From Oscillospiraceae bacterium (lineage in GTDB: Bacteria; Bacillota; Clostridia; Oscillospirales; Oscillospiraceae): 52,951 bases of DNA. Position 1 is the stretch's first letter, and every line of letters begins with the position of its first letter. Below are positions 1 to 9,850 of the stretch, piece by piece. The notes below the pieces were generated by a model. The model was not told the origin of the DNA, searched no databases, and saw nothing but the letters and a program-made list of their open reading frames with translations. A program made the position numbers and the translations under genes. Location: NCBI GenBank assembly GCA_017458085.1, contig JAFTGE010000035.1, positions 1 to 52,951 on the forward strand, written 5' to 3'.

Positions 1-997
1 GCTGATAGGGCATAAAGACATAGGAGCGGATCTGGCTTCCCCATTCGATCTTCATCTGCACGCCCTTGATGTCGCTGATGTTTTCCAGGTGCTCGCGCTC
101 CTGGATCTCGGCCAGGCGCGCCCGCAGCATGTTCTTGCAGTTTTCTAGGTTCTGGAAATGGCTGCGCTCGACCTGGCTGGACACCACGATGCCCTTGGGG
201 ATATGGGTCAGGCGCACCGCGGAGGAGGTCTTGTTGACCTTCTGGCCGCCGGCGCCGGAGGAGCGGAACACGTCCATCTTGATGTCCTCGTCCCGCAGCT
301 CGATCTCGTTGTCGTTGGCGATCTCGGGCATGACCTCCACCGCGGCGAAGGAGGTGTGCCGCCGGCCGGCCGCGTCAAAGGGAGACACGCGCACCAGACG
401 GTGAATGCCGTGCTCGCTCTTTAAAAAGCCGTAGGCGTTGACGCCCTCGATCATGATGGTGGCGCTCTTGATGCCGGCCTCGTCGCCGTCAAGGTAGTCC
501 ATGACCTTCACCTTGTAGCCGTGGCGCTCGGCCCACATGTTGTACATGCGGTAGAGCATGGAGGCCCAGTCCTGCGCCTCGGTGCCGCCGGCGCCGGCGT
601 GGAAGGTGAGGATGGCATTGTTGGCGTCGTACTCCCCGGTCAGCAGGGTACTGAGCCGGGTGGACTCCACCTTTTCGGAGAAGGTGTTGAACTCCTCTTT
701 CAGCTCGTCGAGCATAGAGTCGTCGTTTTCCTCGATGGCCATCTCGCACAGGGCAAACATATCCTCCCAGGACTGGCAGAGCTTATTGAAATTCTCCACC
801 TTGTCCTTGAGGTTTTTCAGGCGCTTTTGCACCTTCTGGGATTTTTCCACATCGTTCCAGAAGCCGTCGCGCTCGCTGGCGGCCTCCAGCTCCTCGATCT
901 CCTTCTGGGCCGCCTCCAGCTTCAAGGCGCCGCGCAGCACCTCGAGGCCGGGCTTGGCATTATTCAGCTTGACCTTATATTCTTCAAATTCCAGCAT
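1..997 (-). CDS. prfB: Peptide chain release factor 2 (3' end outside window)
   Basis: Class I release factor reading UGA and UAA stop codons in the ribosomal A site. About 332 residues are visible; roughly the last 35 of the usual 365 lie beyond the window edge. An acidic helical N-terminal domain is followed by the tripeptide anticodon SPF near residue 205 and the peptidyl-hydrolysis motif GGQ at residues 250-252, in [11 protein letters not shown]. The ATG at 997 has AAGGAAAG upstream. The usual programmed +1 frameshift near codon 25 is absent: the reading frame runs straight through LRGALKLEA, with AAG where many species have an in-frame TGA. prfB diverges from prs. Identification is secure. 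Confidence 0.96.
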   Translation of the reverse strand, partial: MLEFEEYKVKLNNAKPGLEVLRGALKLEAAQKEIEELEAASERDGFWNDVEKSQKVQKRLKNLKDKVENFNKLCQSWEDMFALCEMAIEENDDSMLDELKEEFNTFSEKVESTRLSTLLTGEYDANNAILTFHAGAGGTEAQDWASMLYRMYNMWAERHGYKVKVMDYLDGDEAGIKSATIMIEGVNAYGFLKSEHGIHRLVRVSPFDAAGRRHTSFAAVEVMPEIANDNEIELRDEDIKMDVFRSSGAGGQKVNKTSSAVRLTHIPKGIVVSSQVERSHFQNLENCKNMLRARLAEIQEREHLENISDIKGVQMKIEWGSQIRSYVFMPYQ

Positions 998-1037
998 TGA
1001 TCTTTACCACTTTCCTTGAATTTACTCACAATTTTAT

Positions 1038-1066
1038 ATTATACACAAAAACAGAATGCTTGTAAA
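1038..1066 (-). promoter_or_regulatory. Sigma-A promoter of prfB
   Basis: On the minus strand TTTACA (1066-1061) is followed after 17 bases by a perfect TATAAT (1043-1038), about 40 bases upstream of the prfB start. Read directly from sequence; not tested. Confidence 0.75.
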
Positions 1067-1113
1067 TGTGTTTTTTATTCGGTTTTTAAGTGACAGAAAA
1101 TGGGTTAAAGTCC

Positions 1114-1142
1114 TTCCCATTTGGGGCTTTGGGTGCTATAAT
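1114..1142 (+). promoter_or_regulatory. Sigma-A promoter of prs operon
   Basis: TTCCCA at 1114-1119, a 17-base spacer, then TATAAT at 1137-1142 preceded by TG one base upstream (extended -10). It would start transcription near 1149, leaving a leader of about 65 bases before prs. Confidence 0.7.
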
Positions 1143-1215
1143 AAGGTGATATTATATGAGCTGCGTACCCGCGGGCTTTGCCCGCACCGGACGAGATAGG
1201 GAGGATACAAAAGAA

Positions 1216-2178
<963 letters not shown>

Positions 2179-2184
2179 TCGGCC

Positions 2185-2769
2185 ATGTTCTTTAAAAATA
2201 CCGGCGTCGACTGGATCATTGCCTTTCTGGGCAATCCCGGCGCCAAGTACGACTATACCCGGCACAACGCGGGCTTTATGGCCGCCGACGCCATGGCCAA
2301 GGCCAAGGGCGTGAGCATCAACAAGTCCCGCTTCAAGGCGCTGACCGCCACCGTGACGCTCGGAGATCAAAAGGTGCTGCTGCTCAAGCCGCAGACCTAT
2401 ATGAACCTCTCGGGTGAGGCGGTGGGCCAGGCCGCCCGTTTTTACAAGCTTCCGCCGGAGCGCGTGCTCGTCGTCTCCGATGAGATCAGCCTGCCCCTCG
2501 GCAAGCTGCGCGTGCGTACGAAGGGCTCGGCCGGCGGGCACAACGGCCTCAAAAGCATCATCGCCCATCTTGGCTCCGACGCCTTCCCCCGCGTGCGCAT
2601 CGGCGTGGGCGCGCCGCCCCATCCCGACTACGACATGGCCGACTGGGTGCTGAGCGCGTTCCGCGACCAGGACCTCAAGGACATGCTCGCCGCCGCCGAA
2701 CGCGCGGCCGAGGCTGCCGAATGCACCATCACCGAAGGCCCGGAGCGGGCCATGAACCGCTTCAACTGA
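2185..2769 (+). CDS. pth: Peptidyl-tRNA hydrolase
   Basis: Releases peptides from peptidyl-tRNA dropped by stalled ribosomes, recycling tRNA. The 194-aa length matches bacterial Pth. Motifs in order are FLGNPG near residue 16, RHNAGF with the catalytic His near 27, KPQTYMNLSG, the DEISLPLGKLR segment with the family Asp, and GGHNGLKSI. It starts 6 bases after prs and has no strong ribosome site of its own, so translation is probably coupled. It ends 47 bases before glgC. Confidence 0.95.
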   Translation: MFFKNTGVDWIIAFLGNPGAKYDYTRHNAGFMAADAMAKAKGVSINKSRFKALTATVTLGDQKVLLLKPQTYMNLSGEAVGQAARFYKLPPERVLVVSDEISLPLGKLRVRTKGSAGGHNGLKSIIAHLGSDAFPRVRIGVGAPPHPDYDMADWVLSAFRDQDLKDMLAAAERAAEAAECTITEGPERAMNRFN

Positions 2770-2816
2770 CTTAAACATTTGACAACCGCAATTGAATATT
2801 ATTGAGGAGGCTGCCC

Positions 2817-4010
2817 ATGAAGAAAAACTGCATTGCCATGCTTCTGGCCGGCGGGCAAGGCTCACGCCTTTACGCGCTGACGCAGAACGTTGCCAAGCCC
2901 AGCGTACCCTTCGGCGGAAAGTACCGCATCATCGACTTCCCCCTTTCCAACTGCGCCAACTCCGGCATCGACACCGTCGGCGTGCTGACCCAGTACCGCC
3001 CGCTCCAGCTCAACAGCTATATCGGCAGCGGCCAGCCCTGGGATCTGGACGTCAACGACGGCGGCGTTTATATTCTGCCCCCCTACCAGACCTCCGGCGA
3101 GAAGGGCTCCTGGTTCTCCGGCACGGCCAACGCCATCTACCAGAACATCGGCTTCATCGAGAACTACGATCCCGAGAATGTGCTCATCCTCTCCGGCGAC
3201 CATATTTATAAGATGGACTACGCCGATATGCTGCGCGAGCATATGGAGCATGACGCCGCGGCCACCATCTCGGTGCTGCAGGTCTCCATGGAGGAGGCCA
3301 CCCGCTTCGGCATCATGAACGTGGGCGAGGACGGCTACATCAACGAGTTCGAGGAGAAGCCCAAGCAGCCCAAGAGCGACCTGGCCTCCATGGGCATCTA
3401 TATCTTCAACTGGAAGAAGCTGCGCGAGTATCTGATTGCCGACGAGAACGACCCCAACTCCAGCAAGGACTTCGGCAAGAACATCATCCCCAGCATGCTG
3501 GCCAATGGCGAAAAGCTCTGGCCCTACCACTTCCAGGGCTACTGGCGCGACGTCGGCACCATCACCAGCCTCTGGGACGCGAACATGGACATGCTCTCCC
3601 CCACGCTCATCAACCTCTACGACCCCGACTGGCCCATCAGCGCCAGAAGCCCCATCTGCCCGCCGCACCAGGTCGGCACCCATGCCGAGGTCATCCACTC
3701 CATCGTCACCGAGGGCTGTGAGATCGACGGCCATGTGGAAAACTCCGTACTCTCCCCCTCCGTGCGCATCGATGTGGGCGCGAAGGTCCTGTACAGCGTG
3801 CTGATGCCGGGCGCCGTGGTGGAGCCGGGCGCCGTGGTCGAGTACGCCATCATCGGCGAGAACACCGTCGTGCACGCCGGGGCCCATATCGGCGCCGCGC
3901 CCGACGGCAGCGAGGACTGGGGTGTCGCCACCTGCGGCCCGGACATCGAAATCCGCGCGGGCGCCAAGGTTGCCGCCGGCGCCATGATCTTTACCGGTGA
4001 GGAGGTTTGA
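2817..4010 (+). CDS. glgC: Glucose-1-phosphate adenylyltransferase, catalytic subunit
   Basis: Forms ADP-glucose from ATP and glucose 1-phosphate, the committed step of bacterial glycogen synthesis. The product is 397 aa from ATG 2817, placed 6 bases after GAGGAGG; a TTG at 2802 is in frame but lies before the ribosome site. The N-terminus has the nucleotidyltransferase loop [10 protein letters not shown] (about residues 9-18) and [18 protein letters not shown]; the middle carries [10 protein letters not shown]; the C-terminus is a left-handed beta-helix with hexapeptide-like repeats such as [15 protein letters not shown]. glgD follows after 3 bases and probably forms a hetero-oligomer with it, as in Bacillus-type glg operons. 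Confidence 0.95.
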   Translation: MKKNCIAMLLAGGQGSRLYALTQNVAKPSVPFGGKYRIIDFPLSNCANSGIDTVGVLTQYRPLQLNSYIGSGQPWDLDVNDGGVYILPPYQTSGEKGSWFSGTANAIYQNIGFIENYDPENVLILSGDHIYKMDYADMLREHMEHDAAATISVLQVSMEEATRFGIMNVGEDGYINEFEEKPKQPKSDLASMGIYIFNWKKLREYLIADENDPNSSKDFGKNIIPSMLANGEKLWPYHFQGYWRDVGTITSLWDANMDMLSPTLINLYDPDWPISARSPICPPHQVGTHAEVIHSIVTEGCEIDGHVENSVLSPSVRIDVGAKVLYSVLMPGAVVEPGAVVEYAIIGENTVVHAGAHIGAAPDGSEDWGVATCGPDIEIRAGAKVAAGAMIFTGEEV

Positions 4011-4013
4011 GCC

Positions 4014-5126
4014 ATGAAAGATTTCCACGGACTGATCTTCGCATACTACACCGACCCCAACCTCAGAGAGCTGGTCAGCGTCCGCACCGCGGCCTCGCTG
4101 CCCTTCTGCGGCCGCTACCGCCTGATCGACTTCTCCCTTTCCGCCATGCGCAACGCTGGCATCGTCGACGTCGGCGTGATCATGCAGCGCGACTACCAGT
4201 CGCTGCTTGACCACCTGGGCGGCGGCAAGGCCTGGGATATGAACCGACGCGTCGGCGGCCTGCGCATGCTGCCCCCCTTCGGTCTGCCCGAGTATCACCG
4301 CGGCAACTACGCCGGCACCATGGAGGCGCTCAACGCCGTGTCCTCCTACGTTAAGGACATCAACGCCAAGTACATCGTGCTGATGCTGGGCGACATGTGC
4401 GCCAACATCGACCTGTCCGTCCCCATGGAGCAGCACCGCCGCTCCGGTGCGGAGATCACCGCCATCTGCACCGATCACAACGCCGACGGCTTCCGCATGA
4501 CCTACCTGCGGGGTGAGGACGGCTTTGTGGAGAACATGCTCATCGACACCGTCAACGACAAGGCCGGCGTCGTCTCCCTCGAGGCCTACATCATCAACAA
4601 GGACGTGCTCCTTGCCATGATGGAGGAGAGCCGCGAGCAGGGCCTGTACCGCTTCCACAAGGACGCCATCGCCCAGTGGCTCAAGGAAGGCGGCCGCATG
4701 GACGTATACGTCCACCACGGCTACGCCGCGCTGATCCGCACCGTGGACAGCTACTACAAGGCCAATATGGACATGCTCGACCCCGCCATCCGGCATGAGG
4801 TCTTCCCCGCCGCCCGGCCCGTGTTCACCAAGGTCCGCGAGGAGGTCAGCACCTACTACGGCGTGGGCGCCTTCTCCCGCAACAGCCTCGTGGCCGACAA
4901 CTGCATCATCGAGGGCAGCATCGAAAACTGCATCATCTTCTCCGGCGCACGCATTGCACCGGGCGCGCAGCTGAAAAACTGCATCGTGATGCGCGGCTGC
5001 ACCGTGGGCGAGCACTCCTCGCTTGAGCATGTGATCGTGGACAAGGACTGCACCTTCTCCCCCGGCACTGTGCTCACCGCCAGCGAGAAGCTGCCCATGG
5101 TCGTGCCCAAGGGCACCAATATTTAA
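4014..5126 (+). CDS. glgD: ADP-glucose pyrophosphorylase regulatory subunit GlgD
   Basis: Homologue of GlgC that in Firmicutes acts mainly as a partner subunit modulating GlgC. It is 370 aa. It keeps the fold (CGRYRLIDFSLSAMRNAG and a C-terminal beta-helix) but lacks the GlgC GGxGxRL loop at its N-terminus, which begins MKDFHGLIFAYYTD; this supports a non-catalytic or weakly catalytic role. The ATG is preceded by GAGGAGG inside the end of glgC and lies 3 bases after the glgC stop, so the pair is translationally coupled. A hairpin follows before glgP. Confidence 0.93.
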   Translation: MKDFHGLIFAYYTDPNLRELVSVRTAASLPFCGRYRLIDFSLSAMRNAGIVDVGVIMQRDYQSLLDHLGGGKAWDMNRRVGGLRMLPPFGLPEYHRGNYAGTMEALNAVSSYVKDINAKYIVLMLGDMCANIDLSVPMEQHRRSGAEITAICTDHNADGFRMTYLRGEDGFVENMLIDTVNDKAGVVSLEAYIINKDVLLAMMEESREQGLYRFHKDAIAQWLKEGGRMDVYVHHGYAALIRTVDSYYKANMDMLDPAIRHEVFPAARPVFTKVREEVSTYYGVGAFSRNSLVADNCIIEGSIENCIIFSGARIAPGAQLKNCIVMRGCTVGEHSSLEHVIVDKDCTFSPGTVLTASEKLPMVVPKGTNI

Positions 5127-5146
5127 GCGTTTTCCCCGCATATTCC

Positions 5147-5177
5147 GGAAGCGCCGACCCTCTCGATCGGCGCTTCC
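5147..5177 (+). terminator. Hairpin between glgD and glgP
   Basis: Perfect 11-bp stem (5147-5157 with 5167-5177), 9-base loop, followed by CGTTTCCCATTTT. The weak T-tract suggests partial termination or an mRNA processing or stability site that tunes glgP relative to glgCD. Confidence 0.5.
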
Positions 5178-5214
5178 CGTTTCCCATTTTCAAGAAAGCA
5201 GGTAATCCAGTTTT

Positions 5215-7617
5215 ATGACCAATCAGATTTCACGTGAAGAAGTCCGCAGCGCGATTGAGGACAAGCTCTGCGCGCAGTTCAGCATCTCCGGCGCCGACGC
5301 CAGCGACGAGCAGATTTTCCAGGCGACCGCCATCGTCATCCGGGAGCTGATGAGCCGTCTGCTTGCGGTGGAGGACCCCCGCAAGGACGAGAGAGAGGTA
5401 CACTACATGTCCATGGAGTTCCTCATGGGGCGCAGCCTGATGAAGAACGCCTACAACCTGGGCATTTCCGAGGCGGTCATCGGCGCCCTGGAGGATATGG
5501 GCCGCAGCGCCGCCGATATATTTGAAGAAGAGCCGGACGCCGGTCTCGGCAACGGCGGCCTGGGCCGTCTCGCCGCGTGCTACATGGACTCCATGGCCAC
5601 CGAGGGCCTGCAGGCCACGGGCTACTCCATCTGCTATGAGCTGGGCATCTTCAAGCAGCGCTTTGCCGACGGCAAGCAGACCGAGGTCGCCGACAACTGG
5701 CGCACCGCGGCCGAGAGCTGGCTGATCCCCCGCTACGAGGACGAGGTCGAGGTCCGCTTCGGCGGTCAGATCTCCCCCAGCTGGGACAGCTACGGCCACT
5801 ATAACGCCGTACATACCGGCTACGACGCTGTCATCGCCCTGCCCCGCGACATGCTGATCGCCGGCTACGGCGCCAGGGAAATCAACACCCTGCGCCTCTG
5901 GGACGCCAAGAGCCCCAACTCGCTGGACATGTACCTCTTCTCCGAGGGCAAGTACGTCAAGAGCATGGAGCAGCGCACCATGGCCGAGGTCATCACCAAG
6001 GTCCTCTACCCCGCCGACGACCACACCGAGGGCAAGCTCTTGCGCCTCAAGCAGCAGTACTTCTTCGTCTCTGCCTCCGCGCAGGACATCGTGCGCAAGC
6101 ACATCCGCAAGTGGGGCGATATCCGTTCCTTCTCCCGGCACCACGTCATCCAGATCAACGACACCCACCCCACCATGATCATCCCCGAGCTTATGCGCAT
6201 CTTCATGGATGAGCACGGCCTCGGCTGGGACGAGGCATGGGAGCTGGTGAAGGCCAGCGTTGCCTACACCAACCACACCGTCATGAGCGAGGCGCTGGAG
6301 CGCTGGCCCCAGGAGCTGATCCAGCAGCTGCTGCCCCGCATCTGGGAGATCATGTGCGAGATCAACCGCCGCTGGTGCGATTATCTCACCGTCAAGTTCG
6401 GCACCGGCGACAAGCTGGGCCGCAACCTCATCATCTCCGGCGGCCAGGTCCACATGGCCAACCTCTGCCTTGCCGCCTGCTACATGGTCAACGGCGTCTC
6501 CCGCCTGCACGGTGAGATCCTGAAAAACGACCTGTTCAACGACATCTACACCATCCGGCCCGAGCGCTTCACCCACGTCACCAACGGCATCGACCACCGC
6601 CGCTGGCTTGCCCAGATCAACCCCGGTCTGCACGGCCTGGTGACCGATCTGCTGGGCGGCGACGACTATCTGACGAAGCCCGAGGAGCTGGGTAAGCTCG
6701 CCGCCTTTGCCGATGACGAGAGCGTGCGCCGGCGCATGAACGAGATCAAGCACGAAAACAAGCTCCGCTTTGCCGAATTTGCCCGCCGCAACGACGGCTT
6801 CACCCTCAACACCGACGCCGTCATGGACGTGCAGGTCAAGCGTCTGCATGAGTACAAGCGCCAGCTGCTGTGCGCGATGAACATCGCCCTGCTCCAGCTC
6901 CAGCTGCACGACAACCCCAACATGGACTTTGTGCCGCGCACCTATGTCTTCGGCGCAAAGGCCGCCGCCGGCTACAAGACCGCCAAACGCATCATCGAGC
7001 TGCTGCTGAGCATGGCCAATGACATCAACAACGACCCCGTCTGCAAGGATCGGCTCCAGATCTACTTTGTGGAAAACTACCGCGTCAGCGCCGCCGAGGC
7101 CATCGTCCCCGCCGCGCAGGTGTCCGAGCAGATTTCCACCGCCGGCAAGGAAGCCTCCGGCACCGGCTGCATGAAGCTGATGATGAACGGCGCGGTGACC
7201 ATCGGCACCCTGGACGGCGCCAATGTGGAGATGTACGAGCGGCTGGGCGACGAGAACATGTTCCTCTTCGGCCTGCATACCGACGAGATCGCCCGCATAA
7301 AGGCCGAGGGCTATGATCCCCGTGCCATCGCCATGAGCGACGGCGACCTCTACCGCATCGCCTCCCGCGCCATGAACGGCTTTGCCGACGGCAAGAGCTA
7401 TTCCGATCTGGTGTCCGGGCTGGTCTACGGCGGCGACCCCTACATGCTCATTGCCGACTTCCGCGCCTACGCCGACTGCCAGAAGCGCCTGTACGAACGC
7501 ATTGCCGACCCGTCCGAGATGGGCCGTCTCTCCATCATGAACACCGCGCAGAGCGGCTTCTTTGCCGCCGACCGCGCCATCGCGCAGTACGCCAAGGAAA
7601 TATGGCACATCAATTAA
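5215..7617 (+). CDS. glgP: Glycogen/maltodextrin phosphorylase
   Basis: Releases glucose 1-phosphate from alpha-1,4-glucan ends with a pyridoxal-phosphate cofactor. The 800-aa length is typical (E. coli GlgP has 815). Motifs include EEEPDAGLGNGGLGRLAACY near residue 103, NDTHPTM, VTNGIDHRRWL, QVKRLHEYKRQ and the PLP-binding segment EASGTGCMKLMMNGA, with the cofactor Lys at about 654. Together with GlgC/GlgD it allows storage glucan to be made and consumed from one locus; no glycogen synthase or branching enzyme lies in this window. Its last 16 bases overlap psuK. Confidence 0.96.
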   Translation: MTNQISREEVRSAIEDKLCAQFSISGADASDEQIFQATAIVIRELMSRLLAVEDPRKDEREVHYMSMEFLMGRSLMKNAYNLGISEAVIGALEDMGRSAADIFEEEPDAGLGNGGLGRLAACYMDSMATEGLQATGYSICYELGIFKQRFADGKQTEVADNWRTAAESWLIPRYEDEVEVRFGGQISPSWDSYGHYNAVHTGYDAVIALPRDMLIAGYGAREINTLRLWDAKSPNSLDMYLFSEGKYVKSMEQRTMAEVITKVLYPADDHTEGKLLRLKQQYFFVSASAQDIVRKHIRKWGDIRSFSRHHVIQINDTHPTMIIPELMRIFMDEHGLGWDEAWELVKASVAYTNHTVMSEALERWPQELIQQLLPRIWEIMCEINRRWCDYLTVKFGTGDKLGRNLIISGGQVHMANLCLAACYMVNGVSRLHGEILKNDLFNDIYTIRPERFTHVTNGIDHRRWLAQINPGLHGLVTDLLGGDDYLTKPEELGKLAAFADDESVRRRMNEIKHENKLRFAEFARRNDGFTLNTDAVMDVQVKRLHEYKRQLLCAMNIALLQLQLHDNPNMDFVPRTYVFGAKAAAGYKTAKRIIELLLSMANDINNDPVCKDRLQIYFVENYRVSAAEAIVPAAQVSEQISTAGKEASGTGCMKLMMNGAVTIGTLDGANVEMYERLGDENMFLFGLHTDEIARIKAEGYDPRAIAMSDGDLYRIASRAMNGFADGKSYSDLVSGLVYGGDPYMLIADFRAYADCQKRLYERIADPSEMGRLSIMNTAQSGFFAADRAIAQYAKEIWHIN

Positions 7618-8519
7618 ACCTCTTTCGTGACGCCGCCGTAGTGATCGGCGGCGTCAACATGGATATCTGGGGCAGACCCGCCGGCCAGATTGTCCCCCGG
7701 GACTCCAACCCCGGCTCTGTCACCATGACGCCCGGCGGCGTGGGGCGCAACATCGCCCATGACCTGTGCCTGCTGGGGCTTCAGGTCAGCCTTGTCGCCG
7801 CTCTGGGGGACGACATGATCGGCCGCGCCCTGCTGGAGAGCTGTCAGGCCCTCGGGATGGACATGTCCCTTGCCCCCATCATCCCCGGTCAGCACAGCTC
7901 CACCTATCTCTTTGTCACCGACGGCACCGGCGATATGCAGCTTGCCATCAACGACATGGATATCTGCCGCGCCCTGACGCCGGAGCGCCTGGAGCCGCTG
8001 CTGCCGCAGTTAAACGGTTACGCCGCCATGGTGCTGGACGCAAACCTCCCCATGGAGTCCATTGCCCTGCTGTGCCGGCGTGCCACGGTCCCCATCTATG
8101 CCGACACCGTCTCCGCCGCCAAGTGCCGCCGCCTGCGGCCCTACATCGGCTCCCTGCGCGCCATCAAGACCAACGCGATGGAGGCCGCCGCCCTCACCGG
8201 CGAGAACGACCCCGAACGCGCGGCCCGCGCTATCGCGGCCATGGGCGCCGGGCGTGTCTTTGTCAGCATGGGCACGGAGGGCATGCTCGCCGTGGAAGGG
8301 GATCAGCTCCTGTACCAGCCGGTGTATGAAACCCAGGTGGTCAACACCACCGGCGCCGGAGACGCTGCGGCCGCCGCCATCGTGTGGGCCGATCTCCTGG
8401 GCCTGGACCTCGGCGCCACGGCCCAGTGCGCGCAGCTGGCCGGCAGCATCACCTGCCGCAGCAGCGCGGCCAACAATCCGGACCTGGCCCTGCTCGGCCA
8501 ACTGCTGGACGACGGATAA
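7602..8519 (+). CDS. psuK: Pseudouridine kinase (PfkB family)
   Basis: Phosphorylates pseudouridine to pseudouridine 5'-phosphate, the substrate of PsuG. The 305-aa protein has the PfkB/ribokinase pattern: a TPGGVGRNIAHDL sugar-site motif near residue 45 and catalytic NTTGAGDAAAA near 247-257. Specific resemblance to E. coli YeiC/PsuK, judged from memory, includes RDSNPG, SSTYLFV, DMQLAINDMDI, DTVSAAKC and the late NNPDL. The start ATG sits inside glgP (16-base overlap) behind AAGGAAAT. The partner psuG is at 31746 in the same window, not adjacent. A generic sugar or nucleoside kinase is the alternative. Confidence 0.8.
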   Translation: MAHQLNLFRDAAVVIGGVNMDIWGRPAGQIVPRDSNPGSVTMTPGGVGRNIAHDLCLLGLQVSLVAALGDDMIGRALLESCQALGMDMSLAPIIPGQHSSTYLFVTDGTGDMQLAINDMDICRALTPERLEPLLPQLNGYAAMVLDANLPMESIALLCRRATVPIYADTVSAAKCRRLRPYIGSLRAIKTNAMEAAALTGENDPERAARAIAAMGAGRVFVSMGTEGMLAVEGDQLLYQPVYETQVVNTTGAGDAAAAAIVWADLLGLDLGATAQCAQLAGSITCRSSAANNPDLALLGQLLDDG

Positions 8520-8530
8520 TACACAGAAAA

Positions 8531-8554
8531 GGGCAGCCCCAAAAGGGGCTGCCC
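8531..8554 (-). terminator. Bidirectional terminator of psuK and micro-ORF
   Basis: GGGCAGCCCC / GGGGCTGCCC, a perfect 10-bp stem with a 4-base loop. On the minus strand it is followed by TTTTCTGTGT, so it best terminates the minus-strand micro-ORF; on the plus strand it follows psuK by 11 bases but its T-run is poor. Confidence 0.75.
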
Positions 8555-8574
8555 GTAAAAGTTATCTTATGAAA

Positions 8575-8628
8575 TTACCAGCAGCCGAAGCCACACAGCT
8601 GGCACAGAATACGCCAGAGATTGCACAT
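8575..8628 (-). CDS. Micro-ORF: 17-aa Cys-rich peptide
   Basis: The peptide MCNLWRILCQLCGFGCW is encoded at 8628-8575, ending in TAA. It has four Cys (positions 2, 9, 12, 16) and two Trp. The start has a perfect AGGAGG (8642-8637) at 8-base spacing. A promoter-like pair lies just upstream (8696-8669) and a strong hairpin plus T-run just downstream (8554-8531), giving a stand-alone transcript of about 130 bases. The gene's function is unknown; I recognise no family with certainty. It could be a toxin-like, metal- or redox-binding peptide, a signal precursor, or the coding part of a dual-function small RNA. Chance formation of an ORF this short is possible, but the complete set of signals argues for a real gene. 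Confidence 0.55.
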   Translation of the reverse strand: MCNLWRILCQLCGFGCW

Positions 8629-8668
8629 TGTATGGACCTCCTGTTTTGTTATTTGTCTCTCGAGGACG

Positions 8669-8696
8669 TCTATAATATAGCACGGAAAGTTCGCAA
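8669..8696 (-). promoter_or_regulatory. Promoter of 17-aa micro-ORF
   Basis: Minus strand TTGCGA (8696-8691), 16-base spacer, TATAGA (8674-8669) within an AT-rich stretch. It places the start of transcription some 20 bases before the AGGAGG ribosome site. Confidence 0.55.
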
Positions 8697-8716
8697 TTTC
8701 AAATGTAATGACTGGA

Positions 8717-8750
8717 AACGGCACCATTTCTCCCGTGAAATGGTGCCGTT
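8717..8750 (-). terminator. Terminator downstream of vanY-like gene
   Basis: 14-bp perfect stem (8717-8730 with 8737-8750), 6-base loop. It lies 37 bases past the stop of the minus-strand carboxypeptidase gene. T-richness after it is modest on either strand. Confidence 0.6.
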
Positions 8751-8787
8751 TTCCATGTATACCGTCTTTTCGGTGCGCGGATGCCGC

Positions 8788-9657
8788 TTATACAGCGAAC
8801 TGCTCCCACATTTCCTCCAGCGTCAGGTCGTTTTCCGTCATGTACCTGGCGGCCTCCTCGCCCACATAGCGGAAGTGCCAGCCCTCGTTCATGACGCCGG
8901 TGATATCCTCCTTCCCGGTGGGGAAGCGCAGGACGAAGCCGTACTCGGCGCAGTGCTCCTTCAGCCATTGGAAGGTCTCGGTCTGGAAGATCTCGTCGTT
9001 CTTGACGGCGCGGTAGATGTCGGTGATATCGCAGCACAGGCCGGTCTGGTGCTCGCTGCACCCGGCGGGCATGGTGATGTAGTGGCCGCTGGAGTCCTTG
9101 CCGTCGGTGATCCCGTTGTTCTCACAGATGCGCTGGAAGTTCTGGGCCTGTTCGGAGTAGCTGCGGTAGCCGGAGGAGAGAAACACCGGCAGTCCCGCCT
9201 CCTTGCAGGCGGTGGCCATGGCCAGCAGGGGCTCAGCGATGCGCGCATCGACCGGGCAGCGGTTGGGATTGTAGGCGGTCTGGATATCCGTCTCGTCGGC
9301 GGTCTGGTTCAGGTAGGCCAGCTGCTCCGGCTCATACTGACCGATGGAGTGATCGCCGTTGACCAGCACCATCTCCCAGCTGCTCATATCGAAGCTGACC
9401 GGCTCGGGCGTCGGCTCGGGTGTGGCCTCGGGCGCAGGCTCGGCCGACTCCTCCGCAGCGGGCAGGATGACCGGCTCCCCGTCGTCCTGGAGCACACTGA
9501 TTCCCTCATCAAAGCCCTCGGGGTGCAGGCCCGTGGCTTCGCCCCAGGAGGCGATATCCGCGCTGTGCGTATGGATCTGCTCCTGTTTATACGTATAGAT
9601 CCCGAACAGGATCAGCGCAATGATGGCGACAACAATTCTTCCGGCGCGATTTTTCAT
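8788..9657 (-). CDS. D-alanyl-D-alanine carboxypeptidase, VanY family (M15)
   Basis: Membrane-anchored zinc carboxypeptidase trimming the terminal D-Ala of peptidoglycan stem peptides. It is 289 aa from ATG 9657, chosen because GGGAGG precedes it; an upstream in-frame ATG at 9702 has no such site. Residues 6-22 form one hydrophobic anchor, a Pro/Glu-rich linker spans about 66-88, and the catalytic domain follows. Zinc and catalytic residues are visible in SEHQTGLCCD (His203, Asp210) and NEGWHFRY (Glu258, His261). The domain should face outside the membrane. It is transcribed alone, between two hairpins, so it is not part of a glycopeptide-resistance operon and is probably housekeeping. Confidence 0.88.
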   Translation of the reverse strand: MKNRAGRIVVAIIALILFGIYTYKQEQIHTHSADIASWGEATGLHPEGFDEGISVLQDDGEPVILPAAEESAEPAPEATPEPTPEPVSFDMSSWEMVLVNGDHSIGQYEPEQLAYLNQTADETDIQTAYNPNRCPVDARIAEPLLAMATACKEAGLPVFLSSGYRSYSEQAQNFQRICENNGITDGKDSSGHYITMPAGCSEHQTGLCCDITDIYRAVKNDEIFQTETFQWLKEHCAEYGFVLRFPTGKEDITGVMNEGWHFRYVGEEAARYMTENDLTLEEMWEQFAV

Positions 9658-9776
9658 GGCGGCCTCCCAGCAACGTACGTTTCTATCATATAATAATAGC
9701 ATTTTGTCCTGCCGGGGTCAACTGAAATTTATGGTTTCCGCACCCTTGTACCGTTCCGACAGCCGCCCTGTTTCTG

Positions 9777-9806
9777 TTGACAAATTCGGGTGGGAAATAG
9801 TATTCT
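9777..9806 (+). promoter_or_regulatory. Promoter of mgtE leader
   Basis: Perfect TTGACA at 9777-9782, 18-base spacer, TATTCT at 9801-9806. It predicts a leader of about 210 bases before mgtE. Confidence 0.75.
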
Positions 9807-9850
9807 AGGGATGGCAGTATGCCAAATCTGAACATGAAGGAGGAAACGTC

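Noticed and set aside
1156-1215. Upstream ATG of prs at 1156
   Set aside because: Adds 20 residues not found in the family and lies before the clear AGGGAGGA site for ATG 1216.
2779-2802. Possible promoter before glgC (TTGACA then TATTAT)
   Set aside because: The spacer is only 12 bases, too short for sigma-A; glgC is more likely read from the prs promoter.
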